64,000 nucleotides of DNA, taken from positions 4,588,001-4,652,000 of the forward strand of contig NZ_CP011530.1 of NCBI RefSeq assembly GCF_001605725.1, in the 5' to 3' direction. Under the pieces are notes generated by a model. It saw only the letters and a program-made list of their open reading frames with translations, had not been told where the DNA came from and did not search any database. Made by a program: the position numbers and the translations under genes. Each line of letters starts with the position of its first letter. Positions within the stretch are counted from its first letter, which is position 1. This stretch comes from Mycobacteroides immunogenum. Its GTDB lineage: Bacteria > Actinomycetota > Actinomycetes > Mycobacteriales > Mycobacteriaceae. This document shows positions 1-8,931 of the stretch, piece after piece.

Positions 1-819
1 TTGGCGCCGCTGGCGTCCACTCCCGAGGAACTGCTCGATCACGAGCTCATGGAGGAACGGCTCGCCGCCGCGCCCGTTGGGCGCTTCTACGGAAAGGCCG
101 CTTATCACGCCATGAGCTACGGCTGGCTGCTGGCCGGGCTCGGGCGCGCGATCACCGGGAACGACATGCGGGCCTTGTATCGCACCGAAGTCGCCGAACC
201 CCTGGGGGTCGACGGCATCCACCTCGGCCGTCCACCTGCTGATTCACCGACCATCCCCGCCGGGATCTACGCGCAGCTCGACAAGGCGGTGAACACACCC
301 TTCCTATCGCGTGGCCTGTCCCTCGGTGCGCGGCTCATCGACATCATTCCGGCCGCCCGCGGAGCCACCGGCGCGATCCACGTGCCGGGGGCCGAACGCA
401 TTGTGGCCGACAACGGGCACACCAGCGCACCGCTGTACGACACCCAGATGGGTGCGGGCAACGCCATCTGTACCGCGCCGGCGTTGGCCAAGCTTTACGC
501 CGCGCTGAGCAATGAGGGAAGCGTCGACGGCCGCAGGCTGCTGTCAGTCGAGAAGACCGCCGAACTGACTCGCGGGCGCGGGATCAAGCCCAACCTGCTC
601 CTCACCCGCGATATCTGGGACCTTGGCTACCACTGCTTCCCCGCCCCCGGGCTGCTGGGCGGGTTCGGCCACATGGGCGCGGGCGGCTCCACCGGATGGG
701 CAGACCCTAAGCGCCACATCGCCGTTGGACTCGCACACAATCACCTGATACTGCCCAACCCGATGCACAATGTGGCCTTCCCCCGGCTATGGGCCGCGAC
801 CCTGCGGAGCGCACGCTAG
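1..819 (+). CDS. Serine hydrolase / beta-lactamase family protein (C-terminal part, cut by window edge)
   Basis: Carboxy-terminal part of a penicillin-binding-protein-like serine hydrolase (beta-lactamase class C / EstB esterase superfamily). Seen: the frame is open from base 1 with no ribosome-binding site visible, and the SxxK nucleophile motif that should lie near the N-terminus is absent, so the gene starts outside the window. The C-terminal block [17 protein letters not shown] matches the conserved glycine-rich end of the family and is close to the equivalent block of the complete paralogue at 61434-62666. It ends in a CTAG overlap with the convergent oxidase gene at 816. Substrate unknown; an esterase role on lipids is likelier than beta-lactam hydrolysis, but this is inference. 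Confidence 0.8.
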   Translation: MAPLASTPEELLDHELMEERLAAAPVGRFYGKAAYHAMSYGWLLAGLGRAITGNDMRALYRTEVAEPLGVDGIHLGRPPADSPTIPAGIYAQLDKAVNTPFLSRGLSLGARLIDIIPAARGATGAIHVPGAERIVADNGHTSAPLYDTQMGAGNAICTAPALAKLYAALSNEGSVDGRRLLSVEKTAELTRGRGIKPNLLLTRDIWDLGYHCFPAPGLLGGFGHMGAGGSTGWADPKRHIAVGLAHNHLILPNPMHNVAFPRLWAATLRSAR

Positions 820-1757
820 ACCGTGGCGGCGAGCGCCTGACGATCTTCGGCGGCGAAAGTATCTTCCAGTTGCAGCGGCGAATAGTCGAGGTCGATCTCC
901 CCCAGCGGTCGGCCACGGGCACTGCTGATTGTTCCGAACCGCCGCATCCCCTTGTCGGCGGAGTACTGCATGAACTCGTCGAGAGAAAGCCCGAATGGGG
1001 TGTCCTCGCCGTAGAGTCCGAACCCTTCCTCGGTGAGCCGCAAGGCGATCGGGATGAGCTCGTTCATGCGGGCCTCGAACACCGACCAGTTCGCATCGTC
1101 GGCCGCGACGTGACGGCGGCAGGTGAAGGTGCCCCAGGCCATGTGACGCCGCTCGTCGTCGCCGATCCGGCGCACCAGCTCCTGCATGCCCGGAAGTATG
1201 CCCCGATCCACGCAAATCTTGTGCCACGCAAAATATCCCGTCAGCGCGAGCATGCCCTCAACAACATGGTTGTAGGTGACCGAGGCGCGAACCTGCGCCG
1301 CCGGTGACGGGTCGGAGGCGAGTGTTCCGAGAGCATCGGGCAGCTGCTCGAAGAAGATCTCGCGGTATGCCGGAAGATCGTCGAGATAGCCGTGCAGATC
1401 ATCGCTGACCCCGACGGCGTCAAGCCAGATCCGAAATACCTGGGTGTGCTTGGCTTCTTCAAAGGCAAACTGCGTCAAGTACATTTCGTCGCCGAGCCGC
1501 CCCTCGGCACGCATGGCCGACATGAACGGCTGGATATCCTGAGTCACCGATTCCTCACCCGCGATGAACTGCGCGCACAACCGGGTGGCGTAGTCGCGTT
1601 CGCGTTCGGTGAGTGATTCCCAGTCCGCCCGATCACGCGAGAAATCGATATCGGCCGGATCCCAGAATTTCGCGTTGCCGCCCACGAACAGTTTGAGCGG
1701 CAACGAATCCCAGTTGAGCCCTCCCGCTCGCAGCGATCCGTAATGTGTGCGCGTCAT
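816..1757 (-). CDS. R2-like ligand-binding oxidase (R2lox; often annotated NrdB)
   Basis: Ferritin-superfamily protein with a heterodinuclear Mn/Fe site that binds a long-chain fatty-acid ligand; the physiological reaction is not known. It is not a true ribonucleotide reductase subunit although often named nrdB. Seen: 313 residues, with the full metal set at E68, E101, H104, E167, E202 and H205. V71 and Y162, which form the valine-tyrosine ether crosslink in characterised R2lox proteins, are present at those same numbers. The start is supported by AGGAGG about 6 bases upstream. A CRP-type palindrome lies 44 bases upstream of the start codon. The gene is monocistronic here and convergent with the serine hydrolase. 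Confidence 0.93.
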   Translation of the reverse strand: MTRTHYGSLRAGGLNWDSLPLKLFVGGNAKFWDPADIDFSRDRADWESLTERERDYATRLCAQFIAGEESVTQDIQPFMSAMRAEGRLGDEMYLTQFAFEEAKHTQVFRIWLDAVGVSDDLHGYLDDLPAYREIFFEQLPDALGTLASDPSPAAQVRASVTYNHVVEGMLALTGYFAWHKICVDRGILPGMQELVRRIGDDERRHMAWGTFTCRRHVAADDANWSVFEARMNELIPIALRLTEEGFGLYGEDTPFGLSLDEFMQYSADKGMRRFGTISSARGRPLGEIDLDYSPLQLEDTFAAEDRQALAATV

Positions 1758-1800
1758 GAGGGCCTCCTAGTGTCGACATTGACCTAGTAACCATCCTGGA

Positions 1801-1816
1801 TGTGAGTCAGCTCACA
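1801..1816. promoter_or_regulatory. CRP/FNR-type palindrome upstream of R2lox
   Basis: TGTGAGTCAGCTCACA matches the CRP consensus TGTGA-N6-TCACA exactly, with six-base perfect arms. It is centred about 50 bases upstream of the R2lox start codon, in the 182-bp gap to the MarR gene. Mycobacterial CRP (Rv3676 type) recognises this consensus. Inference: cAMP-responsive control of R2lox. Confidence 0.6.
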
Positions 1817-1939
1817 ATCAAGGGTGAACATCGAACGACCGCCCAAGCCCGCATCTCATGAACGGCTGCGCCAGGCAGCAAAAGGCAAGAACTGCACGAT
1901 GATTAATACGCGGATATGGCTTCGCGGAAACGCGTGTCG

Positions 1940-2449
1940 TCACAACGCACTCGCTTCGATGCGCTCTATCAACCGTCGCAGGGTCGTCAGTGCATCGGCA
2001 AGCTGGTGATCATCGATCGCCTCGGCGATACGGTCAGCCCAGGGGTGTTGCACCAGGGCGATCCGGTGCACAGCCCAGTAGCCGGCTTGGGTGCAGGCCA
2101 GCACCTTAGCTCGGCGGTGATCCGGATTCGTCCGGTACTCGGCAAGCCCCTTCTCAACGAGCAAATCCGCCACCCGGAGCACCCCCTGCCGGGTCATCCC
2201 CATTCGCCGGGCAATGTCGGGCACAGCGCGCGGACCATCGAGGATGCCCCCCAGCACCTGCCACCATGCGGCAGTAATGCCACCGTTCGCGGCGAGCTGT
2301 TGAGCGGCATCAAGGAATCGGGCGTTGAGCCGAAAGGTCGCCAAGACAATTTCGCTCAGCAGGTCCCCTCCAGATGTGCGCGCGGGCAGCTCGGGCCAGT
2401 CCTGCCGCGGCGGTCCGTCATCTGGATGCTCACGAGCCTCGGCCTTCAC
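1940..2449 (-). CDS. MarR-family winged-helix transcriptional regulator
   Basis: DNA-binding regulator of the MarR family, 169 residues. Seen: a central winged helix with the recognition region DIARRMGMTRQGVLRVADLL and a basic wing EYRTNPDHRRAKV, followed by the C-terminal dimerisation helices. The start is a GTG at 2449-2447 that overlaps the TGA of the upstream DJ-1 gene by four bases (GTGA), with GGAGG six bases upstream. A much longer upstream extension of this frame only shadows the DJ-1 gene. The two genes form a bicistronic operon, and a strong palindrome at the DJ-1 start codon is the likely binding site of this regulator (inference). The small-molecule signal is unknown. Confidence 0.9.
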   Translation of the reverse strand: MKAEAREHPDDGPPRQDWPELPARTSGGDLLSEIVLATFRLNARFLDAAQQLAANGGITAAWWQVLGGILDGPRAVPDIARRMGMTRQGVLRVADLLVEKGLAEYRTNPDHRRAKVLACTQAGYWAVHRIALVQHPWADRIAEAIDDHQLADALTTLRRLIERIEASAL

Positions 2450-3069
2450 CGCGCCTCCGGTCGCATCCCAGCGAGGGTCGCGAAGGCCGCCAACTCCGCG
2501 CGATCGAACAAAGCCTCGTAGGCAGCCAGGGTGGCCTCCGACGCCAACCCCAGGCGCCTCAGCACGGCAGATGCAAACTGAACCGGCGATTGCGGGCCCG
2601 CGGTGATGAGGTCGCCGTCCAGCACGGCACGCTCGTCGAGGTAGTGCGCGCCACCGCGGTAGCCGGTCGCCGCAAGATAGTCCGGCGCGGCACTCGTGTG
2701 ATCGCGCTCGTCGAGCAAGCCGCCCCGCGCCATGCCTGCGGTGGCACCGCAGATAGCCGCCACCGGCACCCCCTGCTCCAGGAAACACCTTGCGGCAGAG
2801 ATAAATTCGTCGCCACCCCCGCTATCCCACATCTGCGCACCACCAAGAATCAAGAGATCACTGGCGGCGGCGTCGAGCTCCGACAGGGCCAGATCGGGAA
2901 GCAGCCGCAGGCCTCCCATCGTGGTCACGGGCATGCGCGACACCGCCACGGTCACGACGCGCATTTCCGAGCGAGTGAACCGGCCACTCCTCAGTTCGAC
3001 AAGCAGGTGCCCGATCTCAGATTCGGCCAGACCGTTGTAGACGGCCACATGAGCAATACGCGATGCCAT
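2446..3069 (-). CDS. DJ-1/PfpI family protein (type 1 glutamine amidotransferase-like)
   Basis: Member of the DJ-1/PfpI superfamily, 207 residues from the chosen ATG. Seen: the nucleophile elbow VAAICGATAGMARGGLL carries the family cysteine, and the N-terminal beta strand RIAHVAVYNGL fits the fold. The usual roles of the family (glyoxalase, deglycase, chaperone or isonitrile hydratase) cannot be told apart here. The start codon at 3069 overlaps the end of a 37-bp inverted repeat and has no clear ribosome-binding site, so translation may be leaderless. In-frame TTG and ATG codons inside the repeat would add up to 12 residues. It is translationally coupled to the downstream MarR regulator. Confidence 0.85.
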   Translation of the reverse strand: MASRIAHVAVYNGLAESEIGHLLVELRSGRFTRSEMRVVTVAVSRMPVTTMGGLRLLPDLALSELDAAASDLLILGGAQMWDSGGGDEFISAARCFLEQGVPVAAICGATAGMARGGLLDERDHTSAAPDYLAATGYRGGAHYLDERAVLDGDLITAGPQSPVQFASAVLRRLGLASEATLAAYEALFDRAELAAFATLAGMRPEAR

Positions 3070-3105
3070 TGACAACATGCTGTCAACACGACAGCATGTT
3101 GTCAA
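3069..3105. promoter_or_regulatory. Perfect inverted repeat, likely MarR operator over the DJ-1 start codon
   Basis: Arms TTGACAACATGCTGT (3069-3083) and ACAGCATGTTGTCAA (3091-3105) are perfect reverse complements, 15 bp each, around a 7-base spacer. Each half is itself close to a TTGACA-N6-TGTCAA palindrome, as expected for two adjacent MarR dimers. It touches the DJ-1 start codon and lies 9 bases from the end of the upstream Ddn-like gene. Confidence 0.7.
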
Positions 3106-3114
3106 TGATGAGAG

Positions 3115-3558
3115 CTAGGCAGGCACGCAGATGATGACCGGGATGTCCCGATCGGTGTTCTTCTGGTAGCCCGCGTAGCCCGGGTTGACCTTCACGATCG
3201 CCGGCCACAGCGCGGCCTTCTCCTCGGCGGAGGCGGTGTGTGCCGTGAACGGACGCGCCACGTCGTCGACGGCGATCTCGACGGCCGGGTTCTTCACGAG
3301 ATTCTTGTACCAGGCCGGGTTCTCGGTGCCGCCGCCGTAGGACGCCACCAGCACCACCTTGTCGGGCTCGTAGATCGGGGCGGTCAACAGCGTGCCGCGG
3401 CGCTGCCCGGTCTTGCTGCCGATGGTGTACAACTCCACCGGCTGCATCCCCAGCACCTTCTTGGGATAGCGCCCACCGGTGAGCGCGAGCAGCGCCCGGT
3501 GACCGTTCTCCAAGAACCAGGCGCCGATCCGAATGGCCCAATCAGGTTGCTTGCTCAC
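3115..3558 (-). CDS. Ddn-like deazaflavin (F420)-dependent nitroreductase-family protein, copy 2
   Basis: Split beta-barrel protein of the Ddn/FDOR-A family, 147 residues, expected to bind F420H2 and reduce quinones, nitro compounds or similar acceptors at the membrane face. Seen: the family features appear in order, an amphipathic N-terminal segment (WAIRIGAWFLENGHRALL), TIGSKTGQRR, ASYGGGTENPAWYKN and the C-terminal DIPVIIC. It is a tandem paralogue of the gene at 3568-4023, nine bases away, so the pair arose by duplication. Start is GTG. It is the last gene of the run descending from ppx. Confidence 0.88.
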   Translation of the reverse strand: MSKQPDWAIRIGAWFLENGHRALLALTGGRYPKKVLGMQPVELYTIGSKTGQRRGTLLTAPIYEPDKVVLVASYGGGTENPAWYKNLVKNPAVEIAVDDVARPFTAHTASAEEKAALWPAIVKVNPGYAGYQKNTDRDIPVIICVPA

Positions 3559-3567
3559 AAAATCTCC

Positions 3568-4023
3568 TTAAACCGGTTCACAGATGACGACGGGGATATC
3601 CCGGGTGGTGCTGCGCTGGTATCCCGCGTAGGGGTTGCCGAATCCCCGGGTGATCTCCGGCCATAATTCGGCCTTCTCCTGCGCCGACGCGGTGCGTGCG
3701 AGGTACGGCTTGGTCTCGCCGCGCACCGTGATCTCGACATTCGGGTTGGCGACGAGGTTCAGGTACCACGCGGGATGGTGCGAGGCACCGCCCAGTGAGG
3801 CGATCACGACGATCCGCTCGTGCGTGAAGATGGGCGAGCTCAACAACGATGAGCGCCGCTCACCGGACTTTCGGCCAATGGTGTGCAACTCCAGCGTCGG
3901 CATGAAACCGAGCTTGTGCGGCCAGCGTCCGCCGGTCAGCTTCAACAGCGCGCGATGCCCGTTCTCCAGCACCCAGGCGCCGCGCTCGGCGATCCAGTCA
4001 GGCGTCTTCTGCTTGTCGCCCAT
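3568..4023 (-). CDS. Ddn-like deazaflavin (F420)-dependent nitroreductase-family protein, copy 1
   Basis: Same family as its neighbour, 151 residues, the same length as M. tuberculosis Ddn. Seen: ELHTIGRKSGERR, ASLGGASHHPAWYLNLVANP and the terminal RDIPVVICEP, which match the F420-binding and active-site blocks of Ddn. The N-terminal helix IAERGAWVLENGHRALLKLT is amphipathic and may contact the membrane. The gene follows the thioesterase gene by 27 bases on the same strand, so co-transcription is likely. Substrate not predictable; menaquinone reduction is the known activity of Ddn itself. Confidence 0.9.
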   Translation of the reverse strand: MGDKQKTPDWIAERGAWVLENGHRALLKLTGGRWPHKLGFMPTLELHTIGRKSGERRSSLLSSPIFTHERIVVIASLGGASHHPAWYLNLVANPNVEITVRGETKPYLARTASAQEKAELWPEITRGFGNPYAGYQRSTTRDIPVVICEPV

Positions 4024-4050
4024 GCCCGTCTCCCTCGTCAGGTAGCCCGA

Positions 4051-4890
4051 TCAGTTTACCGGCACCATGGCGAGCTGGCGAGACTGCACCACCAACGCGC
4101 CTTCGGAGTCGATGACCGTGTGCTCCGAATCGAACCAATGTTGGCCAATCTGGTTGGTGCTGCACAGCACCCGCAACCAACCGTCGGCCGGCAGCGTACG
4201 CAAATACGTGGTCAGCTGCACGGTAGGTGCCCAGCCAAAGCGCCCGAGCGGGAACGTCACGGGCACCGAGATGTCCCCGCACACCAGCGCGAACAGCCCG
4301 TCGGGCGCCATATCGCGCGGCCGGGCCCACAGCACGATCTCGGGCTTGCCACGCTCACTCAGGTCACTCATCGAGCGCAGTGACGGCCGAACATCGAATC
4401 CGCCGAACAGGTGAAAGATCTGTCCCATCGGATGGTCCTCGGAGATGGGGGCCACGGCGGGCGGCGGCTCGGCGGGCAGCTGCGTCAGAGCGGGCGGCAG
4501 TGCCGTCAGCAGCGGGCCCACATGCTGCTCGGGAGTGCCCAGCGTGACGACGGTGTGCACTGCGGTCCGGCCCCCCTGGATGAGCTCGGCATCGACGAGC
4601 GAAATCTGCCTGCCCCGTTTGCGCACCGAGGTGCGTACTTGCATGTCACCCGGGGACGGGGCGAACAGGTAACTCGCGCTGACGGCGATGGGCTCACTTT
4701 CGCCCGCGGGTGAGCCGCTGGCGAGAAGATCTTCGGTCAGCGCCTCGCGCGCCGCACCGGCGAGCAGCGCGAGCATGACGCCGCCGTGCAGCTTGGGTCC
4801 GATGGTCCAGATGTCACTGAGGTGCGCGTCAAACAGCCCTTCACCGGCGGGGGTGAGAGACATTGCTTGCGCGAAGGGGGCATTAACCAC
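4051..4890 (-). CDS. Acyl-CoA thioesterase-like double-hotdog protein (Rv0499-like position)
   Basis: Thioesterase-superfamily protein of 279 residues, the length expected for a fused double hotdog. Seen: the N-terminal hotdog signature IGPKLHGGVMLALLAGAA around residues 31-48 and a second hotdog half after about residue 150 (GRFGWAPTVQLTTYLR). The GTG start lies five bases after the upstream isomerase gene; an ATG nine codons later is an alternative. Its position after the isomerase and the ppx cluster matches Rv0499 in M. tuberculosis. Likely role: hydrolysis of acyl-CoA esters; the chain-length preference is unknown. Confidence 0.78.
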   Translation of the reverse strand: MVNAPFAQAMSLTPAGEGLFDAHLSDIWTIGPKLHGGVMLALLAGAAREALTEDLLASGSPAGESEPIAVSASYLFAPSPGDMQVRTSVRKRGRQISLVDAELIQGGRTAVHTVVTLGTPEQHVGPLLTALPPALTQLPAEPPPAVAPISEDHPMGQIFHLFGGFDVRPSLRSMSDLSERGKPEIVLWARPRDMAPDGLFALVCGDISVPVTFPLGRFGWAPTVQLTTYLRTLPADGWLRVLCSTNQIGQHWFDSEHTVIDSEGALVVQSRQLAMVPVN

Positions 4891-4895
4891 GCCGT

Positions 4896-5741
4896 CTATC
4901 GCACCAGATGAGTTCTGGCGAACTCCAGCGACTCCCTCAGAATGGCCTCACGCTGGTCCTCGGTGCGAGCGGCCGAGGTGTGCACCTCCAGCACCACCTG
5001 CCCGGTGAAGTCACCGGCAGCTAGCTCCCGGCATACCTGTGCGACGGGCTGAGTTCCCTTGCCCGGCACCAAATGTTCATCCACCGACGCGCCGGTGCCG
5101 TCCGTGAGATGCAGGTGTGTCAACCCCGATCCCATGCGGCGCATCATGTCCAGGGCGTCGGTACCGGCGGTCGCGGTATGCGACAGGTCAAGGGTGTAAT
5201 GCGCATGATTGGCGTCGGTGGGGTCGAATGACGGCGAGAAGGCGGACACACCGATTCCGGGTCTGCCGCCGCGGCGCTTCATGCGTTCCACCGACGTCTG
5301 CCCGGCGCCAAACAAGCGGTCGGCCCGCAGCGGGAACATGTTCTCTACCGCCACCTGGACATCACTCGAATCCTCCAGCGAGGCAACCTGTTCGGCAAAT
5401 CCCTCGGCGTACCGGCGCTGCCACCGAAACGGGGGGTGCACGACAACGGTTTGTGCGCCCAATTTCTCAGCGGCGCGAACGCTGCGCTCCAGCTTGGGGA
5501 TCGGGTTGGCGCCCCAGACACGCTGCGACACAAGCAGGCACGGCGCATGCACGGACAGCACCGGCATGTCGTACTTGCGGGAGAGTTTCGCGACGGCGCC
5601 GACATCCTGGCTCACCGCCTCGGCCCACACCATCAGCTCGACACCGTCATATCCGAGCCGGGCCGCGTACTCGAAGGCCGCTTCGGTTTTGAGCGGATAC
5701 ACCGAGGCCGTCGACAGACCAACCTTGATCGCAGGGCGCAC
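4896..5741 (-). CDS. Sugar phosphate isomerase/epimerase (xylose isomerase-like TIM barrel; Rv0498-like)
   Basis: AP endonuclease family 2 / IolE-like TIM barrel, 281 residues. Seen: the N-terminal strand KVGLSTASVYPL, then GYDGVELMVW, SVHAPCLL, VVVHPPFRWQ, VAVENMFP, YTLDLSHTATAG and LTHLHLTDG, which place the usual metal-binding E, D/H and H residues on successive strands. Sixteen bases separate it from the Rv0497-like gene upstream and five from the thioesterase gene downstream. The substrate is not known; the family includes inosose and hydroxypyruvate isomerases. GTG start. Confidence 0.85.
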   Translation of the reverse strand: MRPAIKVGLSTASVYPLKTEAAFEYAARLGYDGVELMVWAEAVSQDVGAVAKLSRKYDMPVLSVHAPCLLVSQRVWGANPIPKLERSVRAAEKLGAQTVVVHPPFRWQRRYAEGFAEQVASLEDSSDVQVAVENMFPLRADRLFGAGQTSVERMKRRGGRPGIGVSAFSPSFDPTDANHAHYTLDLSHTATAGTDALDMMRRMGSGLTHLHLTDGTGASVDEHLVPGKGTQPVAQVCRELAAGDFTGQVVLEVHTSAARTEDQREAILRESLEFARTHLVR

Positions 5742-5757
5742 GGTTGAGTAACGCTAC

Positions 5758-7038
5758 CTAATCAACCGCTTGCAGCATGAGTACGAGTGGACCGAACGCG
5801 ATCAGGGCTCCCACCACAATCGCGATGAGGATGCTGATCAGGTCCACCGTCTTGCGAATCACCCAGAGCGAAGCCACCAGAATTGCGATGAACAACACAC
5901 CCAGCACCAAGGCGATGCCCTGATTCCAGCTCCACAGCTCCCGGAATCCGAAGAACAGGCCGGCACCAGCGGCCGCGGCCAACAGGTACTGCGCGGCGAT
6001 CCAGCTGCCTTGCAGGTAGGTCTTGATCTTCTCCTTGCGGTCGGCCTTGGCCTCGGCTGTGTCGGATTCGGACTTCTTGCCCGCCTCGACGTCCGCGAGC
6101 TGACTGACCGGGGCCTCGCCCGGGCTCCCGTGCTCGCTGACGAGTTCCTGGAGCTCGTGCTCCAGTTGGTAATCGTTCTCGTCGTAGTCGTTCTCTTCGC
6201 CCTTGACGTCGTGTTCGGCGTCGTGTGAGGTCCACTCGACCGGCGTGGAGCGCCCGTACTCGCCGTACTCGTCCTCGTACTCCGCGTAGTCCTCGTACTC
6301 GTCCTCGTGGGCCTCCTCATGGGCCACGGGATCGGGCTCGGCTTCCGGCTGTACGACGGCCTCGGGCTCCGGCACGGGGTCAGGCTCGGGCTCCGGCTCG
6401 GCGGGACGAGCCACCGGCGCCGGCGGCGGGGGCACTACAGGCGCGACGGGCGCGACCGGCACGGCGGGGGCGGGCTTGGCCGCCTCGGGCTTCGGCGCAG
6501 GCGTCGGCTCGGATTCGGGCTCGGCTTTGGGCCCGCCGGTGACAGGAGAAATCACACCGGTGGCATCGTTGAAATCGATCGACTTGCGCGGCTCCCCCGG
6601 CCGCACATCGGGCGTAGGCGTCGGCGGGAAAATGCTTCGCAGCGAAGACGCCATCGAGGACGGCTGCACCGGCGTCGACGGCGCGCTGGGTCCACGGCGC
6701 GCGGCCTCGTCGGCCATGCTGTCACCACCGAACAACGCGTCCTCGTTGGAGCGCAGATAGGAGCGGGTCTCCGGTGAGGCTGCCGCCCCCTCGGGCGCCT
6801 TGGGAGCATCGGGCGCCGCGGTTTCAGCAGCCGGGGAGGGAGCCGGGTTGGGCCGTGCCCGGCCGCCCTTCTTATCGCGGATGACGGGGATCTCACCGGT
6901 CAGCTCGGCCACCGGGATCGCATCGGCATTGCCGCGCATCCGGCGGCGGTGTCCGCTGATCTTGCCTTCGGCGGCACCATTGCGCGCCAGCAGCTCGGCA
7001 ACCGATACCGGCCGCTGCGTGTCGTCTGACTCGGTCAT
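5758..7038 (-). CDS. Acidic, proline-rich membrane protein (Rv0497-like)
   Basis: Conserved mycobacterial membrane protein, 426 residues. Seen: a long hydrophilic N-terminal region, first basic/mixed (residues 1-60), then rich in A, P and E (roughly 60-230), then very acidic with clustered E, D and Y (about 235-300). Three closely spaced membrane helices follow at about 344-364, 374-394 and 400-423, ending five residues later. The cytoplasmic tail looks disordered and may be a partner-binding or phosphorylated segment, which is inference. Position between ppx and the isomerase matches Rv0497. No enzymatic motif is visible. Confidence 0.85.
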   Translation of the reverse strand: MTESDDTQRPVSVAELLARNGAAEGKISGHRRRMRGNADAIPVAELTGEIPVIRDKKGGRARPNPAPSPAAETAAPDAPKAPEGAAASPETRSYLRSNEDALFGGDSMADEAARRGPSAPSTPVQPSSMASSLRSIFPPTPTPDVRPGEPRKSIDFNDATGVISPVTGGPKAEPESEPTPAPKPEAAKPAPAVPVAPVAPVVPPPPAPVARPAEPEPEPDPVPEPEAVVQPEAEPDPVAHEEAHEDEYEDYAEYEDEYGEYGRSTPVEWTSHDAEHDVKGEENDYDENDYQLEHELQELVSEHGSPGEAPVSQLADVEAGKKSESDTAEAKADRKEKIKTYLQGSWIAAQYLLAAAAGAGLFFGFRELWSWNQGIALVLGVLFIAILVASLWVIRKTVDLISILIAIVVGALIAFGPLVLMLQAVD

Positions 7039-7095
7039 GTCCTCTCCTACCGTCCGAGGCTGATGTCGCCGGCCCTGCGACTCCGGGGACGGGTT

Positions 7096-8043
7096 TTAGT
7101 CAACGAATGCAGTGCCATCTGCTTCGCTATCCAGCTTGCGCAGAATTAGCCCTTCGCGCAGAGCCCAAGGACAGATGTCGACCGCCTCTAACGACAGAGC
7201 ACGCATGCTTGCCTCCGCAACCAGTGCTCCTGCCACGATCTGCGGCGCCCTGTCGACACTGACTCCCTCCAACTCCGCACGGTCTGCGGTCGTCATTCGC
7301 GAGATGAACGCGATCAACTGGCGCAGTCCGCTTGCTGTAAGTGTCCTCTTAACTCGTGGTCCTGCGCCGGAAGGCGCAGCACCGGTGAGTCGCGCGAGCG
7401 ACCGGAACGTTTTCGAGGACGCTACGGCCAGATCCGGGACGCCGGCCGCCGACACCTGTTTGGCGGCGTCGACCAGTTCCGATTCCAGCCAGTCACGCAG
7501 CATAGCGACGCGGCGGCGTCCCGGCGGATCTTCGGCCAACCACTCCCGGGTCAGCCGGCCGGCACCCAGGGGCAGGGATAACGCGATATCGGGTTCCTCG
7601 TCGACTCCGCACGACATCTCCAGGGAGCCGCCGCCGATATCGAGGTTGATGATGCGTCCCGCGCTCCAGCCGTACCAGCGCCGTACCGCCAGGAAGGTCA
7701 GCCTCGACTCGTTGACGCCGGAAAGGACCGCCAGATCCACGCCGGTTTCCTTCTTGACGCGGGCCAGCACCTCATCGGAGTTGGTGGCATCGCGCACCGC
7801 CGAGGTGGCGAACGCCATGATCTCCGAGCAGCCCGAGCTGCGGGCAATCTTGGAGAACTCCTGAATGGTGTGAACCAGGCTGTCTGCCCCCTTGCGGGTG
7901 AGCTTGCCGGACTCATCGATGGCCTCTGCCAGACGCAGTGCCGCCTTGGTGGAACTCATGGGAGTGGGGTGACCACCCCGTCGGGCATCAACCACCAACA
8001 GGTGCACCGTGTTGCTGCCGACATCCAGCACGCCTAATCGCAC
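7096..8043 (-). CDS. ppx: Exopolyphosphatase (Ppx/GppA family; Rv0496-like)
   Basis: Hydrolyses terminal phosphates of polyphosphate, or pppGpp, in the cytoplasm; M. tuberculosis Rv0496 (Ppx1) is a short-chain exopolyphosphatase. Seen: 315 residues, the short two-domain form without the extra C-terminal HD domains. It has the ASKHA phosphate-1 motif [12 protein letters not shown] at residues 5-16 and the phosphate-2 motif [11 protein letters not shown] in the middle, plus [13 protein letters not shown] start. It heads the leftward run to the thioesterase and is divergent from the Rv0495c-like gene. Its linkage to senX3-regX3, now about 30 kb away, fits a role in phosphate economy. Confidence 0.93.
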   Translation of the reverse strand: MRLGVLDVGSNTVHLLVVDARRGGHPTPMSSTKAALRLAEAIDESGKLTRKGADSLVHTIQEFSKIARSSGCSEIMAFATSAVRDATNSDEVLARVKKETGVDLAVLSGVNESRLTFLAVRRWYGWSAGRIINLDIGGGSLEMSCGVDEEPDIALSLPLGAGRLTREWLAEDPPGRRRVAMLRDWLESELVDAAKQVSAAGVPDLAVASSKTFRSLARLTGAAPSGAGPRVKRTLTASGLRQLIAFISRMTTADRAELEGVSVDRAPQIVAGALVAEASMRALSLEAVDICPWALREGLILRKLDSEADGTAFVD

Positions 8044-8077
8044 GCTGGACAGGTTAGTGGGTCTACCGTTTACATCT

Positions 8078-8893
8078 GTGACGACGCTGCCAAAACAGCC
8101 CTTTGGACGTGACGCCTCCCTCGACGGCCAGGAGGTGGAGCTCGACTTCGCCCGCGAGTGGGTGGAGTTCTACGACCCGGAAAATCCCGAACATCTGATC
8201 AAGGCGGACATGACCTGGCTGCTGTCGCATTGGACCTGCGTGTTCGGCACACCGGCCTGCCAGGGAACCGTTGCTGGGCGTCCTGACGACGGTTGCTGCT
8301 CACATGGGGCCTTTTTGTCGGATGCCGATGACCGGGCGAATCTGGACGATTCGGTGAAAAAGCTCACCGATGCCGACTGGCAATTCCGCGAGAAGGGGCT
8401 GGGCCGCAAGGGCTACCTGGAGAAGGACGAGCTCGACGGGGAAAAGCAGTGGCGCACACGTAAGTACAAGGGTGCGTGCATCTTCTTGAACCGCCCCGGC
8501 TTCGCCGGCGGCATCGGCTGCGCCCTGCATTCGAAGGCGCTCAAGCTGGGCGTTGAGCCGCTGACCATGAAGCCCGAGGTGTGCTGGCAGCTGCCGATCC
8601 GGCGGACGCAGGCCTGGGTGGACCGCCCGGACGGTTCGCAGATTCTCAAGACGACGATTACCGAGTACGACCGGCGCGGCTGGGGTGAGGGCGGGGCAGA
8701 CCTGCATTGGTACTGCACGGGAGACCCCGCGGCACATGTCGGCAAGAAGCAGGTGTGGCAGTCGTACGCGCCGGAACTCACCGAGCTCCTGGGCGAGAAG
8801 GCCTACGCGGAACTCGCCGCCATGTGCAAGCGCCGCAAGGGCCTGGGGCTGATCGCGGTGCATCCGGCGACGGTCGCCGCGGCACCCCACTAG
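8078..8893 (+). CDS. Conserved cysteine-rich protein, Rv0495c-like
   Basis: Conserved mycobacterial protein of unknown function, 271 residues from the chosen GTG. Seen: a cysteine cluster CVFGTPACQ...GCCSHG near residues 50-75, a second group GACIFLN...GIGCALH, and [10 protein letters not shown], so about eight cysteines and nearby histidines that could hold iron-sulfur or zinc. A longer frame reaches back to 8009 but would overlap the divergent ppx start, so the GTG at 8078 ([10 protein letters not shown]) is preferred. Divergent arrangement with ppx matches the Rv0495c/Rv0496 pair. Confidence 0.85.
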   Translation: MTTLPKQPFGRDASLDGQEVELDFAREWVEFYDPENPEHLIKADMTWLLSHWTCVFGTPACQGTVAGRPDDGCCSHGAFLSDADDRANLDDSVKKLTDADWQFREKGLGRKGYLEKDELDGEKQWRTRKYKGACIFLNRPGFAGGIGCALHSKALKLGVEPLTMKPEVCWQLPIRRTQAWVDRPDGSQILKTTITEYDRRGWGEGGADLHWYCTGDPAAHVGKKQVWQSYAPELTELLGEKAYAELAAMCKRRKGLGLIAVHPATVAAAPH

Positions 8894-8931
8894 CGCCCTG
8901 CGCGCCCCCACTCACCGCTCTGCGCGGGCGG

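Noticed and set aside
816..1757. Calling this gene a ribonucleotide reductase small subunit
   Set aside because: The V71/Y162 crosslink residues and ligand set match R2lox; no large-subunit gene is near.
2450..2788. N-terminal extension of the MarR regulator
   Set aside because: The frame is open but lies inside the DJ-1 gene in another frame; the GTG with GGAGG at 2449 is the better start.
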